From Sphaeroforma sirkka (Eukaryota > Opisthokonta > Ichthyosporea > Ichthyophonida), in the NCBI GenBank assembly GCA_001586965.3, contig LUCW03001860.1, positions 92,001-156,000 on the forward strand: a stretch of 64,000 bases of DNA, read 5' to 3'. The notes under the pieces are model-generated. The model was not told where the DNA came from. It saw only the letters and a program-made list of their open reading frames with translations, and did no database searches. The position numbers and the translations under genes are program-made. Position 1 is the stretch's first letter. Each line of letters starts with the position of its first letter. Shown here one piece after another: positions 11,797 through 27,265 of the stretch.

Positions 11797-12400
11797 TGTA
11801 GAAGCACGGTCTCCGGTCAGTCTAAAAGATCAAGATCAAATGAGATAACATATTGATTTTTATTTGTATTTAAAATAATTTAATACAAATTCTTTTTCCA
11901 ATATTTCTAAAGTGTTCTAAATTCACTTTGATGGCTCCAATAGCCTGAGTATTTGGTATGGCTCATTTACTTGGATCTATTTGAGACGATAGTAGATGTA
12001 GGATATTATAAGCTAAATTTTATAATCTTTGAACTACTACTTACAGGTTTTGGTCCTCCCGCCAATCTCCAAAATCCAATAAGTCTTTTCTTTTTTTAAT
12101 TTTTCTTCAGATGGAACTTTATTTATATTAGCCAATGTATTAATTTGACCTACGTTCTTATGTCTATTTGCAAATTAGGCATGTGGTCATGAACACTTAG
12201 TACTTCTAGTGAAAATTATTTAATTAAGAACAGCTAGAGGTACGAACGTTCCTGTGTGATCGAGGATATTAAGGCTCTTACCAAGAGGCAGTCCTGACCA
12301 TTCTTACACAAGCTACCACTGCTAAATCCTAACTGACTTAAATTGTATCTTAGTTTATATAACATAGTTTAAAACATAGAAATATCCATCGAAGTTTACA
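11797..12400 (+). repeat. GypA2 LTR
   Basis: The 604-bp LTR is bounded by TG...CA. Its ends were defined by comparison with the copies at 38830-39429 and 58926-59519, and the 3' end with the minus-strand copy at 14846. The opening (TGTAGAAGCACGGTCTCCGG) is like the GypB LTR opening (TGTAATAG.CGGGCCTCC), which suggests related integrase recognition ends. Confidence 0.85.
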
Positions 12401-12456
12401 TATTTTTCAGTTAAATAGTAGTTACCGTAGTGTACTGCTTCTAGACTGTCTGATAA

Positions 12457-13308
12457 TTGCTAACTATCCAGCGACAGGACTGTAAGTTTTCTATACTACC
12501 TCATAGTGGAAATGTTGGGGACGCTATAACTCGACAACGAGTGATTGGATCTTCTCAATCTCGACGTCATTTGAACCCCAAAGATGAGCTTTTGAAGGAA
12601 CTAGCCGCTGCCGCAGTTTCTAACCCTTCGATCTTATCCCACGTGGTCGATATTCTTCCTATACCGAAAAAAAAAACAATATTAGGAGCCGGGGTTCGAA
12701 CATTCTCTGGTTTACCAACCAACAGTGTTACCACTGAGCCAGTTACCGCTGATAAAGTGAGTAAAACCTCAAGATTTAAGCTCTACAGATCGGAAGCTAC
12801 AATCGACCACCCTCTAGACAAACCTAACCCTATTAGAGGCTATGATCGTATGGATATCGATGAGGCTTACCACCCTCATAACATCGATCCTCATTTACCA
12901 TCTAACCCTGGTAATCACGACTTTGGTAATCGTTATACCAGTACCTCACTAGAGAGTACCCACTCTAGCACTGAAGACGAGGAAGTGAGAACCAGACAAC
13001 AACGTCTCAGGCTATTACGTTCTGGTATGCAAGTCCTTGAGGACCGTCTATTGATTGACTCTGACCTTGACGATAAGAACGTGGATAACATTCGCTATCT
13101 AATCGATATCAAGAAAAAAGAGATAGACTCCATCTTGGCGCTAGCAGCCCGTAGCACTGAGCGTAAACCTCGTGAACGCTTCGAACCAAGCTTTATAAAG
13201 CAGCTAGGTAACGCGAAGGCTGAGGTCGATTTCTCGACTAATGAGAGTGCAGTGGAGATACTGAAGGCCTTTGCCTAACTTAAAGAGTCTGCCAGCCTTA
13301 AGGATAAG
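12457..13308 (+). pseudogene. GypA2 gag segment
   Basis: Hydrophilic gag translation with family signatures MDIDEAYHPHNIDPHLPSNP, GNHDFGNRYTSTSLE, LRLLRSGMQVLEDRLL and ERKPRERFEPSFIKQLGNA. All are shared with the other GypA copies. The capsid half is missing here because the copy ends. No cellular homologue recognised. Confidence 0.8.
12680..12755 (-). other. Antisense tRNA-like module in GypA gag
   Basis: On the strand opposite gag there is an A-box-like TGGCTCAGTGG, then a B-box-like GTTCGAACCC about 40 bases later. In the A1 copies (about 40185-40255 and 60258-60330) the same module has TGGCTTAGTAGT, a hairpin with arms TACTGG and CCAGTA, and GGGTTCGAA. The order imitates a tRNA D arm, anticodon arm and T arm, but the acceptor and T stems do not pair well. 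It is a tRNA-derived relic or mimic, not a functional tRNA gene. Confidence 0.45.
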
Positions 13309-13540
13309 CCGTATTGCAGTGGCATAAGTAGATCACAATGTAACAAGACAATCTGAATAGGCATATCTGGGTCACGAAACCAGCCCAAGCCATACACTAA
13401 GCCATGCAGTGGATTGCAACATGGATTCTGTTTTTATCATCATACTATCCCGATCGTTTCCGCTAGCTCACTATAATTATACATATGCCATCCGGCGAGT
13501 TCAAAACATAAATCAAATCGACTTTATATTTATTTTGCAG

Positions 13541-13780
13541 GTTCAAGGTATTAAGAAACATCATGCAAAAACCATAAAAACCCATGTCAAATTCCTTGTG
13601 AGAGAAACACCCAATTGGGATTTGTATCTACATGAGAAAAAGCTTAGAACATATCCGTGTCTACTATCTATTGCTGAGATATTCGGATATATGAAGGGTT
13701 TAGTGTCGCCCATGAATTTAATATTTCTCACAAATTCTAAGGTACATTCCGTAGCTAAATTGAGAATGATTCTATTATAA
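13541..13780 (+). other. Candidate orphan exon, unknown protein
   Basis: The pyrimidine-rich tract and TTTTGCAG immediately before 13541 look like a 3' splice site, and the following frame stays open for 80 codons to a TAA. Residues include KTHVKFLVRETPNWDLYLHE and LLSIAEIFGYMKGLVSPMNL. I recognise no family. With retrotransposon fragments on both sides it is more likely a remnant than a working gene. Confidence 0.2.
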
Positions 13781-14198
13781 GGTCTAGCGTTGTACAGAAT
13801 TGGTCACCGTATGTCAATGAGACCGCAGTATACTTGCCGAATTTTGTATTAAAAAAGGTAGAGTCGATACTTTGAGTGGTGTGAACGTTACTTAGACCAG
13901 AAGTAACTTCTCGTGTTTTTGTGTAAGCTACAGAAGGCACCTTCTTAATTTGGTTTTTATCATTTCACAAAATTCAATTTTTATGTCACCTCAAACACAT
14001 TTAACAATTATTCTATCCAAATTGTTGATGCACATACAACAAGGCACAACTTCTAAGAAACGTCAGACACGGATATCACTCAATTGCCCGATAATGACCT
14101 TCGGCATTGTATCTAAGGTGCCTCTATAGATGACACTGCAGTACTTCTTGGCGAACAGCTGTCATTGAGATAGATGATGCAACTCAAATCAATTGTTT

Positions 14199-14244
14199 AT
14201 TGTAGTAGTCTCGCCTACTATATATTGTAGTAGTCTCGCCTACT
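14199..14244. repeat. Two-copy tandem repeat of about 25 bp
   Basis: The unit ATTGTAGTAGTCTCGCCTAC is repeated after a short ATATAT spacer. Each unit also contains the inverted pair GTAG and CTAC. No known association. Confidence 0.8.
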
Positions 14245-14845
14245 TGACTGTTTCTCTACTGAGGGAACCTGATAAGTACCGATGTTTCTGTCATATTTCT
14301 TAAGGCGCTAATCACTTATAACAGAAATGTATAGAGGACCTGGACTAAAGACAGAAATTTGGAATCATTGATTTTGGGTTTTGGTTTTAGTTTATATTTG
14401 TGTTCGGCTTTTCAAGTAACCAGGTGCTACGTATTTTCATTAGTGTGGAAGTGGTGAAAAGTGACATCTTTGGTACTAAAGTACTGGAGGTTCGGTTTTT
14501 AGTACTAGTTGAAACTTGTCCTTTAGGAGGTAAAAATGAAAATCCTGCCACCATTATCTATTCCAACTGATAACTTAACTAAATACTATACTGCTTGACC
14601 TCTCAAACACGCTCATCAGAGTCTGTCTTGACCTCTGCCCTCGATTGGTATCAACTTGGTTTGAAAGAAAATATAAACGGTAGCTATACTACTGAGGTTA
14701 AGGTTCTTCATCCATCTGGAGTGATGATCAAGCATGTTACAAGGTGAGAAGAGTGTAAGTATCACTCGGTTTCAGAGAAACTTAGTTAAGGTCCCCGCCT
14801 CGTGAGCTTCCTATTGCGACAGTTTCATTGTTTGGTTTGAACTTG

Positions 14846-15182
14846 TGTAAACTTCGATGGATATTTCTATGTTTCTAACTATGTTATATAAACTAAGATA
14901 CAATTTAAGTCAGTTAGGATTTAGCAGTGGTAGCTTGTGTAAGAATGGTCAGGACTGCCTCTTGGTAAGAGCCTTAATATCCTCGATCACACAGGACGTA
15001 CCTCTAGCTGTTCTTAATTAAATAATTTTCACTAGAAGTACTAAGTGTTCATGACCACGTGCCTAATTTGTAAATAGACATAAGAACGTAAGTCAAGCTA
15101 ATACATTGACTAATATAAATAAAGTTCCATCTGACGAAAAGTTAAAAAAAGAAAAATACTTATTGGATTTTGGAGATTCTAT
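14846..15182 (-). repeat. Partial GypA2 LTR
   Basis: Reverse complement of the 3' portion of the GypA LTR, including the segments that read AATCTCCAAAATCC, GGTCATGAACACTTAG and CCATCGAAGTTTACA in the sense orientation. It supplies independent support for the LTR 3' boundary at TTTACA. Confidence 0.8.
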
Positions 15183-15442
15183 GCGGCTCATATATTTGTA
15201 ATTGATGGAATGCAGCTTTTAAGTCTACCTTGGAAAAGATAGTCGCACCTTCCATTTTGCGTAGTATCTCGCTTATCTTTGGTAAGGGAAAACTGTGTTG
15301 CGGAATTAGTTTGTTGATTGGCGACAGGTTTAGTACTACTCTTGTTTTACTAAACGTTCCATCAGATTTATATTGATCGACCGCTAAGAGAGCTAAGTTA
15401 ACTGGGCTTGCATCATAATTGATTTCAATTAGACCCTGTTTT
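15183..15442 (-). pseudogene. GypA2 reverse transcriptase start
   Basis: Contains QGLIEINYDASPVNLALLAV, GTFSKTRVVLNLSPINKLIP, HSFPLPKISEILRKMEGATI and FSKVDLKAAFHQLQIYEPHR, the fingers and first palm aspartate region of Ty3/gypsy RT. It is interrupted upstream by the GypB solo LTR. Confidence 0.88.
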
Positions 15443-16164
15443 TGTAATAGACGGGCCTCCACATTAGACTCTTATGTTAATAAACGTACTCTTAAGCAGT
15501 ACGTAAATTATAAACGTACTATTAAAAGCACGTGTATTAAATGGTTTTTAACGGTTCTATTTACAAGTACCTTTTCCATTTTACAAATCAGATATTTTGG
15601 CCCCGACCAATTAAAGGGACTGTGAACAAGGTCAAAGAGTATATTTGGAGTAGGTCTATTAAGAGACCTAGATAAACACTCCAAAATATACATCCGAATA
15701 CTTCGGTAGCGAGATGGCTCAACCGAACATAGGTTTCTAGAGACCCTTAATGGTTACCTAGTTTGACCTCCGCTCAGCCAACCAGATGTGCCAGTCTGAT
15801 GATGGCAAGTCGGTGATTCTTGATAAGTGGCCAGATATTGGTTAAGACAATAAGTTTTTCTAAAGATAGGATTTTACTAGTTTTAGTAATTCGTGCGACG
15901 AAACAAGTAATACTAGTTTCGACGATAACGATAAAGAAAACATAAATAAAATCCCTTCGGCGAAATCAGTACTGGGAGGATGATATATAGGCAATGTCTC
16001 AGCCTTACAATCCCCCAGAGTATTGCTGATTTCTATGAGGCATACCTAACTTTATTACCAGACTAAAATTCGTATACTTAAAAAACTTATTAAAAGACTT
16101 TAAGATTTTATTACGTTTAGTAGCTCTAAAATGTTTATACCGCCTTAAGAGACCGATATTTACA
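15443..16164 (+). repeat. GypB solo LTR with 4-bp target duplication
   Basis: This 722-bp sequence starts TGTAATAG, ends TTTACA, and matches the 5' LTR of the GypB element at 52969-53629. It is flanked by TTTT on both sides (15439-15442 and 16165-16168). The surrounding GypA2 sequence continues across it, which shows that it inserted into GypA2 and later lost its internal region by LTR-LTR recombination, a known fate of LTR elements. Confidence 0.9.
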
Positions 16165-16168
16165 TTTT

Positions 16169-16810
16169 AACCAATCTTCAATTTGGGTTTTGACAACGTC
16201 TTTGTGTCTCCAACCAGTTATGTGAAGGACACTTTAACTTAGAGAAGTCGACGTTTGTTAAGTCAAGCATAACGTACCCGTTAGAGAACTTAAACATACA
16301 CCAGTCAGTTATTGCAACCTTTCTGTTTTGTATAATTAAGTCCATAATTATATTGGTAAAGTGCGGAATCATATATTTTGCTTCACCTTCCGGAGGTTTA
16401 GGTATCTTTAACATGTTATCATCTGACTGATCTTTATTTGGGTCTAGCCCATTAGGCAGAGCTACACCTCAACTGAGAAGATCAGTCAAACTTATATTTA
16501 AATCGTATTTCTGAGACATGTCAGTAACGATTAGGCGAATATTTACTTCTCTTCTATCTGACAAAATTATGTGTACATAGTCAATGGCTTCTTCGCGAGT
16601 GGTAACTTTATTAAATTAGTTGTTTCGTTATGGATAGCCATATTTGTTGCGCAGGCTACTCGGCGTGAGATAGCAGAGACTTTGGCCCCTGGATCAAAAA
16701 GTGCTATATTTTTTTCTCCATTTACATAAAAGGTTTGAAATATACGTTTATCTCCTTTTGTATAGATTTTATTAAACTTTTTCTCATAATCTTGCTCTAG
16801 TGCACAGATA
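16169..16810 (-). pseudogene. GypA2 protease region
   Basis: Shares the family blocks seen in the A1 copy: the retropepsin-like active-site area, NETTDLILGNGKVTTCEQAI-like sequence, the LIVTDMSQKYDLNI-like block, and PKPPEGEAKYMIPHFTNIIM before the RT start. Aspartic protease of the polyprotein. Broken element. Confidence 0.75.
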
Positions 16811-16814
16811 TAGA

Positions 16815-18023
16815 ACTGTCAGTGCTTAACTTGGACATCCGGCATGTCCTTGCAATCATCTTTGCGCCAACCGTTAGTACCATTGCAAGTAGTACACTCT
16901 TTCATATAGCGCCCAAAGTTTGGCTTGCCTGGTGCACACTTAACAGGGTCGTGTTTACCATTCCACTTGCCATCACGTTTAGTGAGGTTGTAACCACACT
17001 TCTTGCAAGGTGCTCTCTCCTTCCTTTCACCCTTTGGTTCAGTAGAAGTAGAGACTTTACCACCTCCAGCAGTAGTGCGAGGTTTCTTAGTATTCCGCGC
17101 AGTGTTATTCTCTGTCGCGGTACGCTTAGTGGGCAGGGTAAGCTCGAAGTACTAAGTACTCTAGTAGATGAGTTGGTATGCTTTTGAACTATCTTCTCGA
17201 AGACGGATCAAGGCATAGATCGCAAATCGTCATAGGCGATAATATCGTCATTGACTTTTTTAAAAAGGCTAGCCCCCAGAGTTTCCATCATCTGACAAAT
17301 TAATAAATATTCGCCAGTATAGGTACGACCTCCCATTCGAGTGTTCATATGCGTCATATAAGTTAGAGCGCCTCGAATAGTAGTATCGTTCGCAAAGGTC
17401 TTGCGAGACTCTAGAAGTTCACGGTCACGTGCATCTTCAACGAAGGCGTTAAGTCTATTCTCACACAACTGGCGCCAGGGTAGGGCTTTCCATTTGGGCT
17501 CATAGGCCTTCAAGGTAGTTTTCCATTCCTCTGACTCACAGAAATGAATAAAGGCATTCATCATCTGCTTATCCTTAAGGCTGGCAGACTCTTTAAGTTA
17601 GTCAAAGGCCTTCAGTGTCTCCACTGTACTCTCATTAGTCGAGAAATCGACCTCAGCCTTCGCGTTACCTAGCTGCTCTATAAAGCTTGGTTCGAAGCGT
17701 TCACGAGGTTTACGCTCAGTGCTACGGGCTGCTAGCGCCAAGATGGAGTCTATCTCCTTTCTCTTGATATCGATTAGATAGCGAATGTTATTCACGTTCT
17801 TATCGTCAAGGTCAGAGTCAATCAATAGACGGTCCTCAAGGACTTGCATACCAGAACGTAATAGCCTGAGACGTTGTTTGGTTCTCACTTCCTCGTCTTC
17901 AGGGCTAGAGTGGGTACTCTCTAGTGAGGTACTGGTATAACGATTACCAAAGTCGTGATTACCAGGGTTAGATGGTAAATGAGGATCGATGTTATGAGGG
18001 TGGTAAGCCTCATCGATATCCAT
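16815..18023 (-). pseudogene. GypA2 gag with cysteine-rich tail
   Basis: Gag blocks MDIDEAYHPHNIDPHLPSNP, MMNAFIHFCESEEWKTTLKA, YEPKWKALPWRQLCENRLNA, MTHMNTRMGGRTYTGEYLLI and CQMMETLGASLFKKVNDDII. Toward 16.8-17.0 kb the sense translation carries several Cys/His pairs (C-x2-C then C-x2-C) that resemble a zinc-binding nucleocapsid region. Same protein as in the A1 copies. Confidence 0.82.
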
Positions 18024-18030
18024 ACGATCA

Positions 18031-20250
18031 GCAATGAAAATATTACTTAGACTGAAGGTTATCTTTTTTCTATAAAATCTCGACTGGGGACATCATCGCA
18101 CTACTACACAGGATCTGGAATCTCGCGGAGTACTTCACAACCATGGTATTTTACAGCTTTACAAAAAGTATATTTGTCGTTCCACCTACAAACTGGTTTG
18201 TAATTTGATTAGTCCAAGCAGAAGATATGTTCCCAACACAGTTCGTGCGTACGCCACTTCCTTATATATTCAGAAATTTCTCTTATTTAAACGTACACGC
18301 AGGCGAACTAGCGATAGATCATTAAGGTCTCGCTCGGTGCACCTAGCATGTCAGATGTGTTGAGATATAAAGCTGAAACTAGAAGTGTGTTGATGTCGAG
18401 CTCAAACTGTATACAATTTGGAATATAGGTCGTCGCTAAAAAATTGGGTATCCACAAATTGAAGCATACACACTGCTACAGCTGATGATACTGAATGTAT
18501 TTATTCGTTTTCAGTGGCATTTGAATATCATTTTATATGTATCTATGCTGACGCTATTCATTGGTAAAAGTAGCTACTTCGACAGAAATGCTTCAACTAT
18601 TAATGTAACTTGTGATATCGTGCCCGGCCATGGTACTTCATACACTTGCCATTACTATACACGGAATCCAAGTGAAGTACTATTGTTGCGCTCGTGGTGT
18701 ACCGAGGTTTACAGACTCTGTAATGACCCCTATATGAACAGGTCCTTATGGTTTATGTCTTATTGTAACTTTCATTGACTCAACATCCGGCGCTAATGAT
18801 ACCTCCACTCGATCCCACATCAAGAAAGTGCCATGGACGGAACTTGCCACATACGAGATATCACATTCATTTCCATCCAGGAATGCTTTGCAACGAAAAA
18901 CTAAAAACGGTTGCAAAGTCATACTATTCTCATGCAAGCATGTTGAACTAACAGTGAGTATGTTCGCGAAAAGGGTGTTCTTCGACAACTTGACGCTTAA
19001 TTGGCTGTGGCTCGAATTTGACAATGACTCTTGTACGTGAACTAGTTCAGATACCCATTATGGAAATCTCAAGCCAACAGGATTGGCTACCCCAAGGGAC
19101 GCAACCTATATTTATGGGGCCAACTAGCAAGACAGTGATACAGATTGCCGCTGATTGCTCATGCCGGCGGACGGCATCATAGATAGAATTGCGGGCCAAC
19201 TACTGCAATCCATCCCAGGACCGCATATCGTCGTTAAAATTACCCGAGGGCGAATTTGAATGCATCAAAACTGTAATAAATCTGACATCGTCAGCGATTT
19301 TGTGGTGGGTGCAGCTAATCGCCGGCGTATTATCCACGATGACGTATTGAAACCATCTTCCTACAGCGGTCCCGAGGCTAGTGTCTGGATGCGCGCACCG
19401 CAACAACTGTGCATGAAATGCGCGTACAGCTGTAGTGGACATGCTGTTTTGTTGCCTATATCTTCGGCTTTGCGCGTAGAAACAGCCGTCACTCACACCG
19501 TGCACCCATTCAGTGGTCGCTCATGCATTCACGGGTCGATGTTGCGTAAACTTAACGGTTTGCTGACGCTTGTAGGCGTCACCTCGTACTAAGTCCGAGC
19601 GCTCCACCGTAAGCTCGTCATACTAGTAAATGCTATTTTTTTTCGCAGAACATCGTCCATGAACTCTGAAATGTGATATAACTGCAGGCGCCTGTGGACA
19701 CACATGCCGAAACCGAAAAACACGTACACACTGTATGTGGTGGTATGATGTCTTGCGTGGTTTCAATGACTATGTGCTCGCGTCCAATCGAGCAAATAGC
19801 GATCTAATAGCGGCAGCCTATGGGGGCTGGTTCGTGAGCTCGGTATTATCAGTTGAGCGGGCATTTTTGAGAGAAATCCCCGTACACATCCGCATAGACG
19901 TACACGCCGCTACTCGGCACTGAAGTGGCATGTGACTCTAAGGGATGCTGCTATAGATGGCGGTTATATGTGTACTGTACTGGGACGACCTTGCAGTCGA
20001 ACAACAGTTGCCTTCTGAAACATATATTTGTGAATCAACCTATCCGTGGGTCTCCTTCTCCTTCCTTTTGTTCGAAGTTATACCTCGGTCACGTAATTTG
20101 TGATTTGCCACTTCCTCATTCTCTGTCCCAACTCGCAGCGCGTATTAAATTTATCCGTTTCGGTTCGTTACATTCATTTTCGCTACAGCGTCAAAAACAC
20201 AAACCAATTATATTCCATGCGCTGGTGCATATTTCGGTTGCACTGCGACA
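18031..20250. other. Gene-poor host DNA, no assigned gene
   Basis: Balanced base composition unlike the retroelements, with open stretches on both strands but none with a recognised domain. The part just below 20251 is probably the 3' untranslated region of the membrane-protein gene. One candidate exon (18746-19046, minus) is listed separately. Plus-strand open pieces (18485-18778, 19260-19592, 19925-20311) lack supporting splice sites or motifs. Confidence 0.4.
18746..19046 (-). other. Candidate exon, beta-rich (possibly C2-like)
   Basis: One minus-strand frame stays open for about 100 codons, with a composition that looks protein-like: LSVKLSKNTLFANILTVSST, MTLQPFLVFRCKAFLDGNEC and GTFLMWDRVEVSLAPDVESM. 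The alternation of hydrophobic residues and a W-x-x-V-x-(V/F) pattern before a short strand resembles a C2 domain, but this is a visual impression. It could be an exon of a separate minus-strand gene. No confident donor or acceptor was found. Confidence 0.22.
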
Positions 20251-25131
<4,881 letters not shown>

Positions 25132-27030
25132 CCTAGCGATCGTATAATATCATGTATTGTGAAAATGGATTATGCGATCCCACAGAGAATTCAAAGAAGA
25201 ATATGTGCAACTAATTTACTGTATACTGACAGGCTGACAGCGTATGTAGATGTGTTATAAATTTTTATTAAATATAGGTGCATTTTGCAGACGTAAATAG
25301 ATTGCTGTTAGTAGGTTTGTTGTGCGAAATTCTTCAGCGTACGAATCTAACTTTTTATATTAATATTATTACAAAATAACAAATATACTCATTATCTTGA
25401 TATCTTCTCTTCTTGCTTGTTTACTGTTGGGATTTATATATAGAAGTAGTTTGTGACTCTGTGGGGAACTCTGGGAATGGCCTTTTCAGTTTTTTAGTTT
25501 TTGCCTTTTTTAAAAAAAATTAAAAAAATTGCGGCTATACTTACTTTGCTTTATTTTTATATAATATGTATAAATAATATAAAACACCAAATATGTATTT
25601 ACTCAACAGACTCTTTCATATAGATGAGTAAAAAGGACAAAAGAATCAAAAACATAACCAATTTTAAATCTCCAGTCCGCCACTATGTATCATTTTGTAT
25701 GCCGTATGGTGCACTGACCTGCACTCTCGCAGTCTCGCACTTATGAGAATGTTTTTTTCAATCACACTTTTCGATATGGAAAAATATAATTTCCAAAATG
25801 GGGTTCGCAGCCCTGGTTGGCTTTTGAAGCGGAATCCGAAACTGCAATAATATAAAATTCGGCCATTTTTGGATGGACAATATTCGGGTCAAGAGTGGCC
25901 AATATCAGGAATTGAGGTGGCCAATCTGGACATATACATGGGTTATCAGAAATTTCCGGACACTCTCACAAATCTCTCCCACACAAACAAACACAAACAT
26001 AAAACAAATACAACAATATTCTATACTATACACTTACTGCATATTAACATGTGTTAATCTACATATAGTGCTGCCGAAACCACACGGTCACAATAGGACC
26101 AGTCAAAATGTTGCTAATTTGTGAAGAACTTTGTGTCACAGTTTCAGGTTGTGTCTCGACCTCGTCATCATCATGATATTCTTGAGTCGGTTCCTAATTT
26201 ATCAGTTGATTGTACGTTTCTGGTACATACACAGCATGTTCTTTGTAAATAAGTTAGTACATCCATATTACATAGAGACTAGAGAGTCTCTAGAGAGTCT
26301 ACTACTGGAGAGAGCCTGAGAAGTCAGAAATGAGAGGTAACTACTCCGAAGTTAACTACTATGCTGCACTCGCGTATAGATAGGGTTTGGCACCATCAAT
26401 CACTGGTCCGATCGATGTAAATAGCGGAAATTTCTCACCTGTACTAAAATATCACCCGGAAAAAAGTTTTGGCTTGCTCAGATTTTTTGGAAAATATGGT
26501 TTTTTTTCAAAATTCGAATTTGGCACTTTTGAGAGCAAAAATCGACGTGCCGCATCTTTAAGAAAGCCGAGGCAAGTCTCAAAACATTTAGAGGTATAAA
26601 CGTATACGTATTGGAGTCTGACATCTATGTCATATTCTGGTCAGCATACATAGGGGTAGTGTCACACATGCCAAAATGTGGCCGTTTAATTTTTACGACA
26701 GCTATGGCTTCCTTTAGAGGTGATTACGGGTCGCACTTCACACTGTTTATTTTATTTTCCAAAAGTATTTTTTTTCGGGTAGAAATGGTAACTTCGAAAG
26801 ACAAAAATATTTTTAAACCCTATATATACGCGAGTCACTCCGAGTGCACCATAACCCCATTCCCAAGTTATGTACTCCTGAGTAACTATGTCATAGCCAA
26901 TCCCCTACCTAAATTCCATCGTCTGAACCTAAAATCTGAAATAACAACGAGATTCGTCATTCCTATTCGACAACTCGGCTTTCTGAAAATTCCAAAGATT
27001 TAAAATTTAGCGCGAAAAGATAAAAAACAG
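25132..27030. other. Intergenic AT-rich DNA upstream of the membrane-protein gene
   Basis: No convincing gene. Short plus-strand open pieces at 25869-26124, 26387-26599 and 26611-27003 show no motif. A palindrome-rich stretch at about 26275-26300 (AGAGACTAGAGAGTCTCTAG) is notable but unexplained. The promoter of the minus-strand gene should lie just above 25131, but I see no clear TATA element. Confidence 0.4.
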
Positions 27031-27265
27031 CCCCTGCAGTGGCTCAGTGGCCTGGGGGAGTGGGGGGAGCTGGGCGGCACTACGGCAGACCCAGGACCCT
27101 AGGCCCCAGGGCCGGTGCCCGGTCAGGCCGTAAGGGACTCAGGTCTCAGAGGCATATGCCGTATGGGTACAGATGTAGGCCCTGATTCCCAGAAGCATAA
27201 AAAAGTCAATCAGGCAAATATACTATTTTTTTTTAAGTAATTAGGCCTTACCGCCTTAGGCCTTA
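27031..27265 (+). repeat. GC-rich island, possible SINE-like repeat
   Basis: An abrupt GC-rich block in AT-rich surroundings. It opens with TGGCTCAGTGG (27040-27050), a perfect tRNA A-box pattern. It continues with GGGAG-rich and CCCAGG-rich phrases and ends near an AT/T tract at about 27220-27236. No B box could be found, so tRNA-derived SINE is only a guess. Confidence 0.25.

Larger units (their letters stand above)
11797..13308 (+). mobile_element. GypA2 partial element: LTR plus gag
   Basis: A complete LTR (11797-12400) starts TGTAGAAGCACGG and ends GAAGTTTACA. It is followed by leader and most of gag. The LTR and gag match, with clear divergence, the A1 copies at 38830 and 58926. The gag closely matches the minus-strand copy at 16.2-18.0 kb, so those two form one subgroup. 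Homology ends abruptly at about 13308. Broken and incomplete. The divergence from A1 suggests middle age. Confidence 0.88.
13309..14845. other. Unassigned stretch between two GypA2 copies
   Basis: No domain recognised. A plus-strand reading frame at 13409-13780 contains a good acceptor-like site (TATTTTGCAG at 13531-13540), followed by 80 open residues beginning VQGIKKHHAKTIKTHVKFLV. It could be a lost host exon or part of an unknown repeat. Around 14530-14750 another frame has short open pieces (MKILPPLSIPTDNLTKYYTA; LDWYQLGLKENINGSYTTEV) that I cannot place. A 25-bp unit is tandemly duplicated at 14199-14244. Confidence 0.4.
14846..18030 (-). mobile_element. GypA2 partial element with nested GypB solo LTR
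   Basis: On the minus strand from 18030 down there is gag, zinc-binding segment, protease, the beginning of reverse transcriptase, and then the GypA LTR 3' portion ending at 14846 (TGTAAACTTC on the plus strand). The 5' LTR is absent. A 722-bp GypB solo LTR (15443-16164) sits inside the protease/RT part. The copy is incomplete and broken at several places. Its gag is nearly the same as the plus-strand copy at 12.5-13.3 kb, in opposite orientation. Confidence 0.88.

Noticed and set aside
12680-12755. A functional tRNA gene
   Set aside because: A-box and B-box patterns are present, but acceptor and T stems do not pair in any of the three copies.
18485-18778. Plus-strand frame with a hydrophobic start and several cysteines
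   Set aside because: Could suggest a secreted protein, but no splice sites, no homology I recognise, and the opposite strand is open nearby too.
19200-19592. Overlapping open frames on both strands
   Set aside because: Both strands are open over the same bases and neither shows a motif, so chance openness is likelier.
25869-26124. Possible small plus-strand gene upstream of the membrane-protein gene
   Set aside because: Low-complexity Thr/Asn/Gln composition, two overlapping frames and no motif.
27040-27120. A tRNA gene starting at the A-box in the GC-rich block
   Set aside because: No B box and no cloverleaf could be found.
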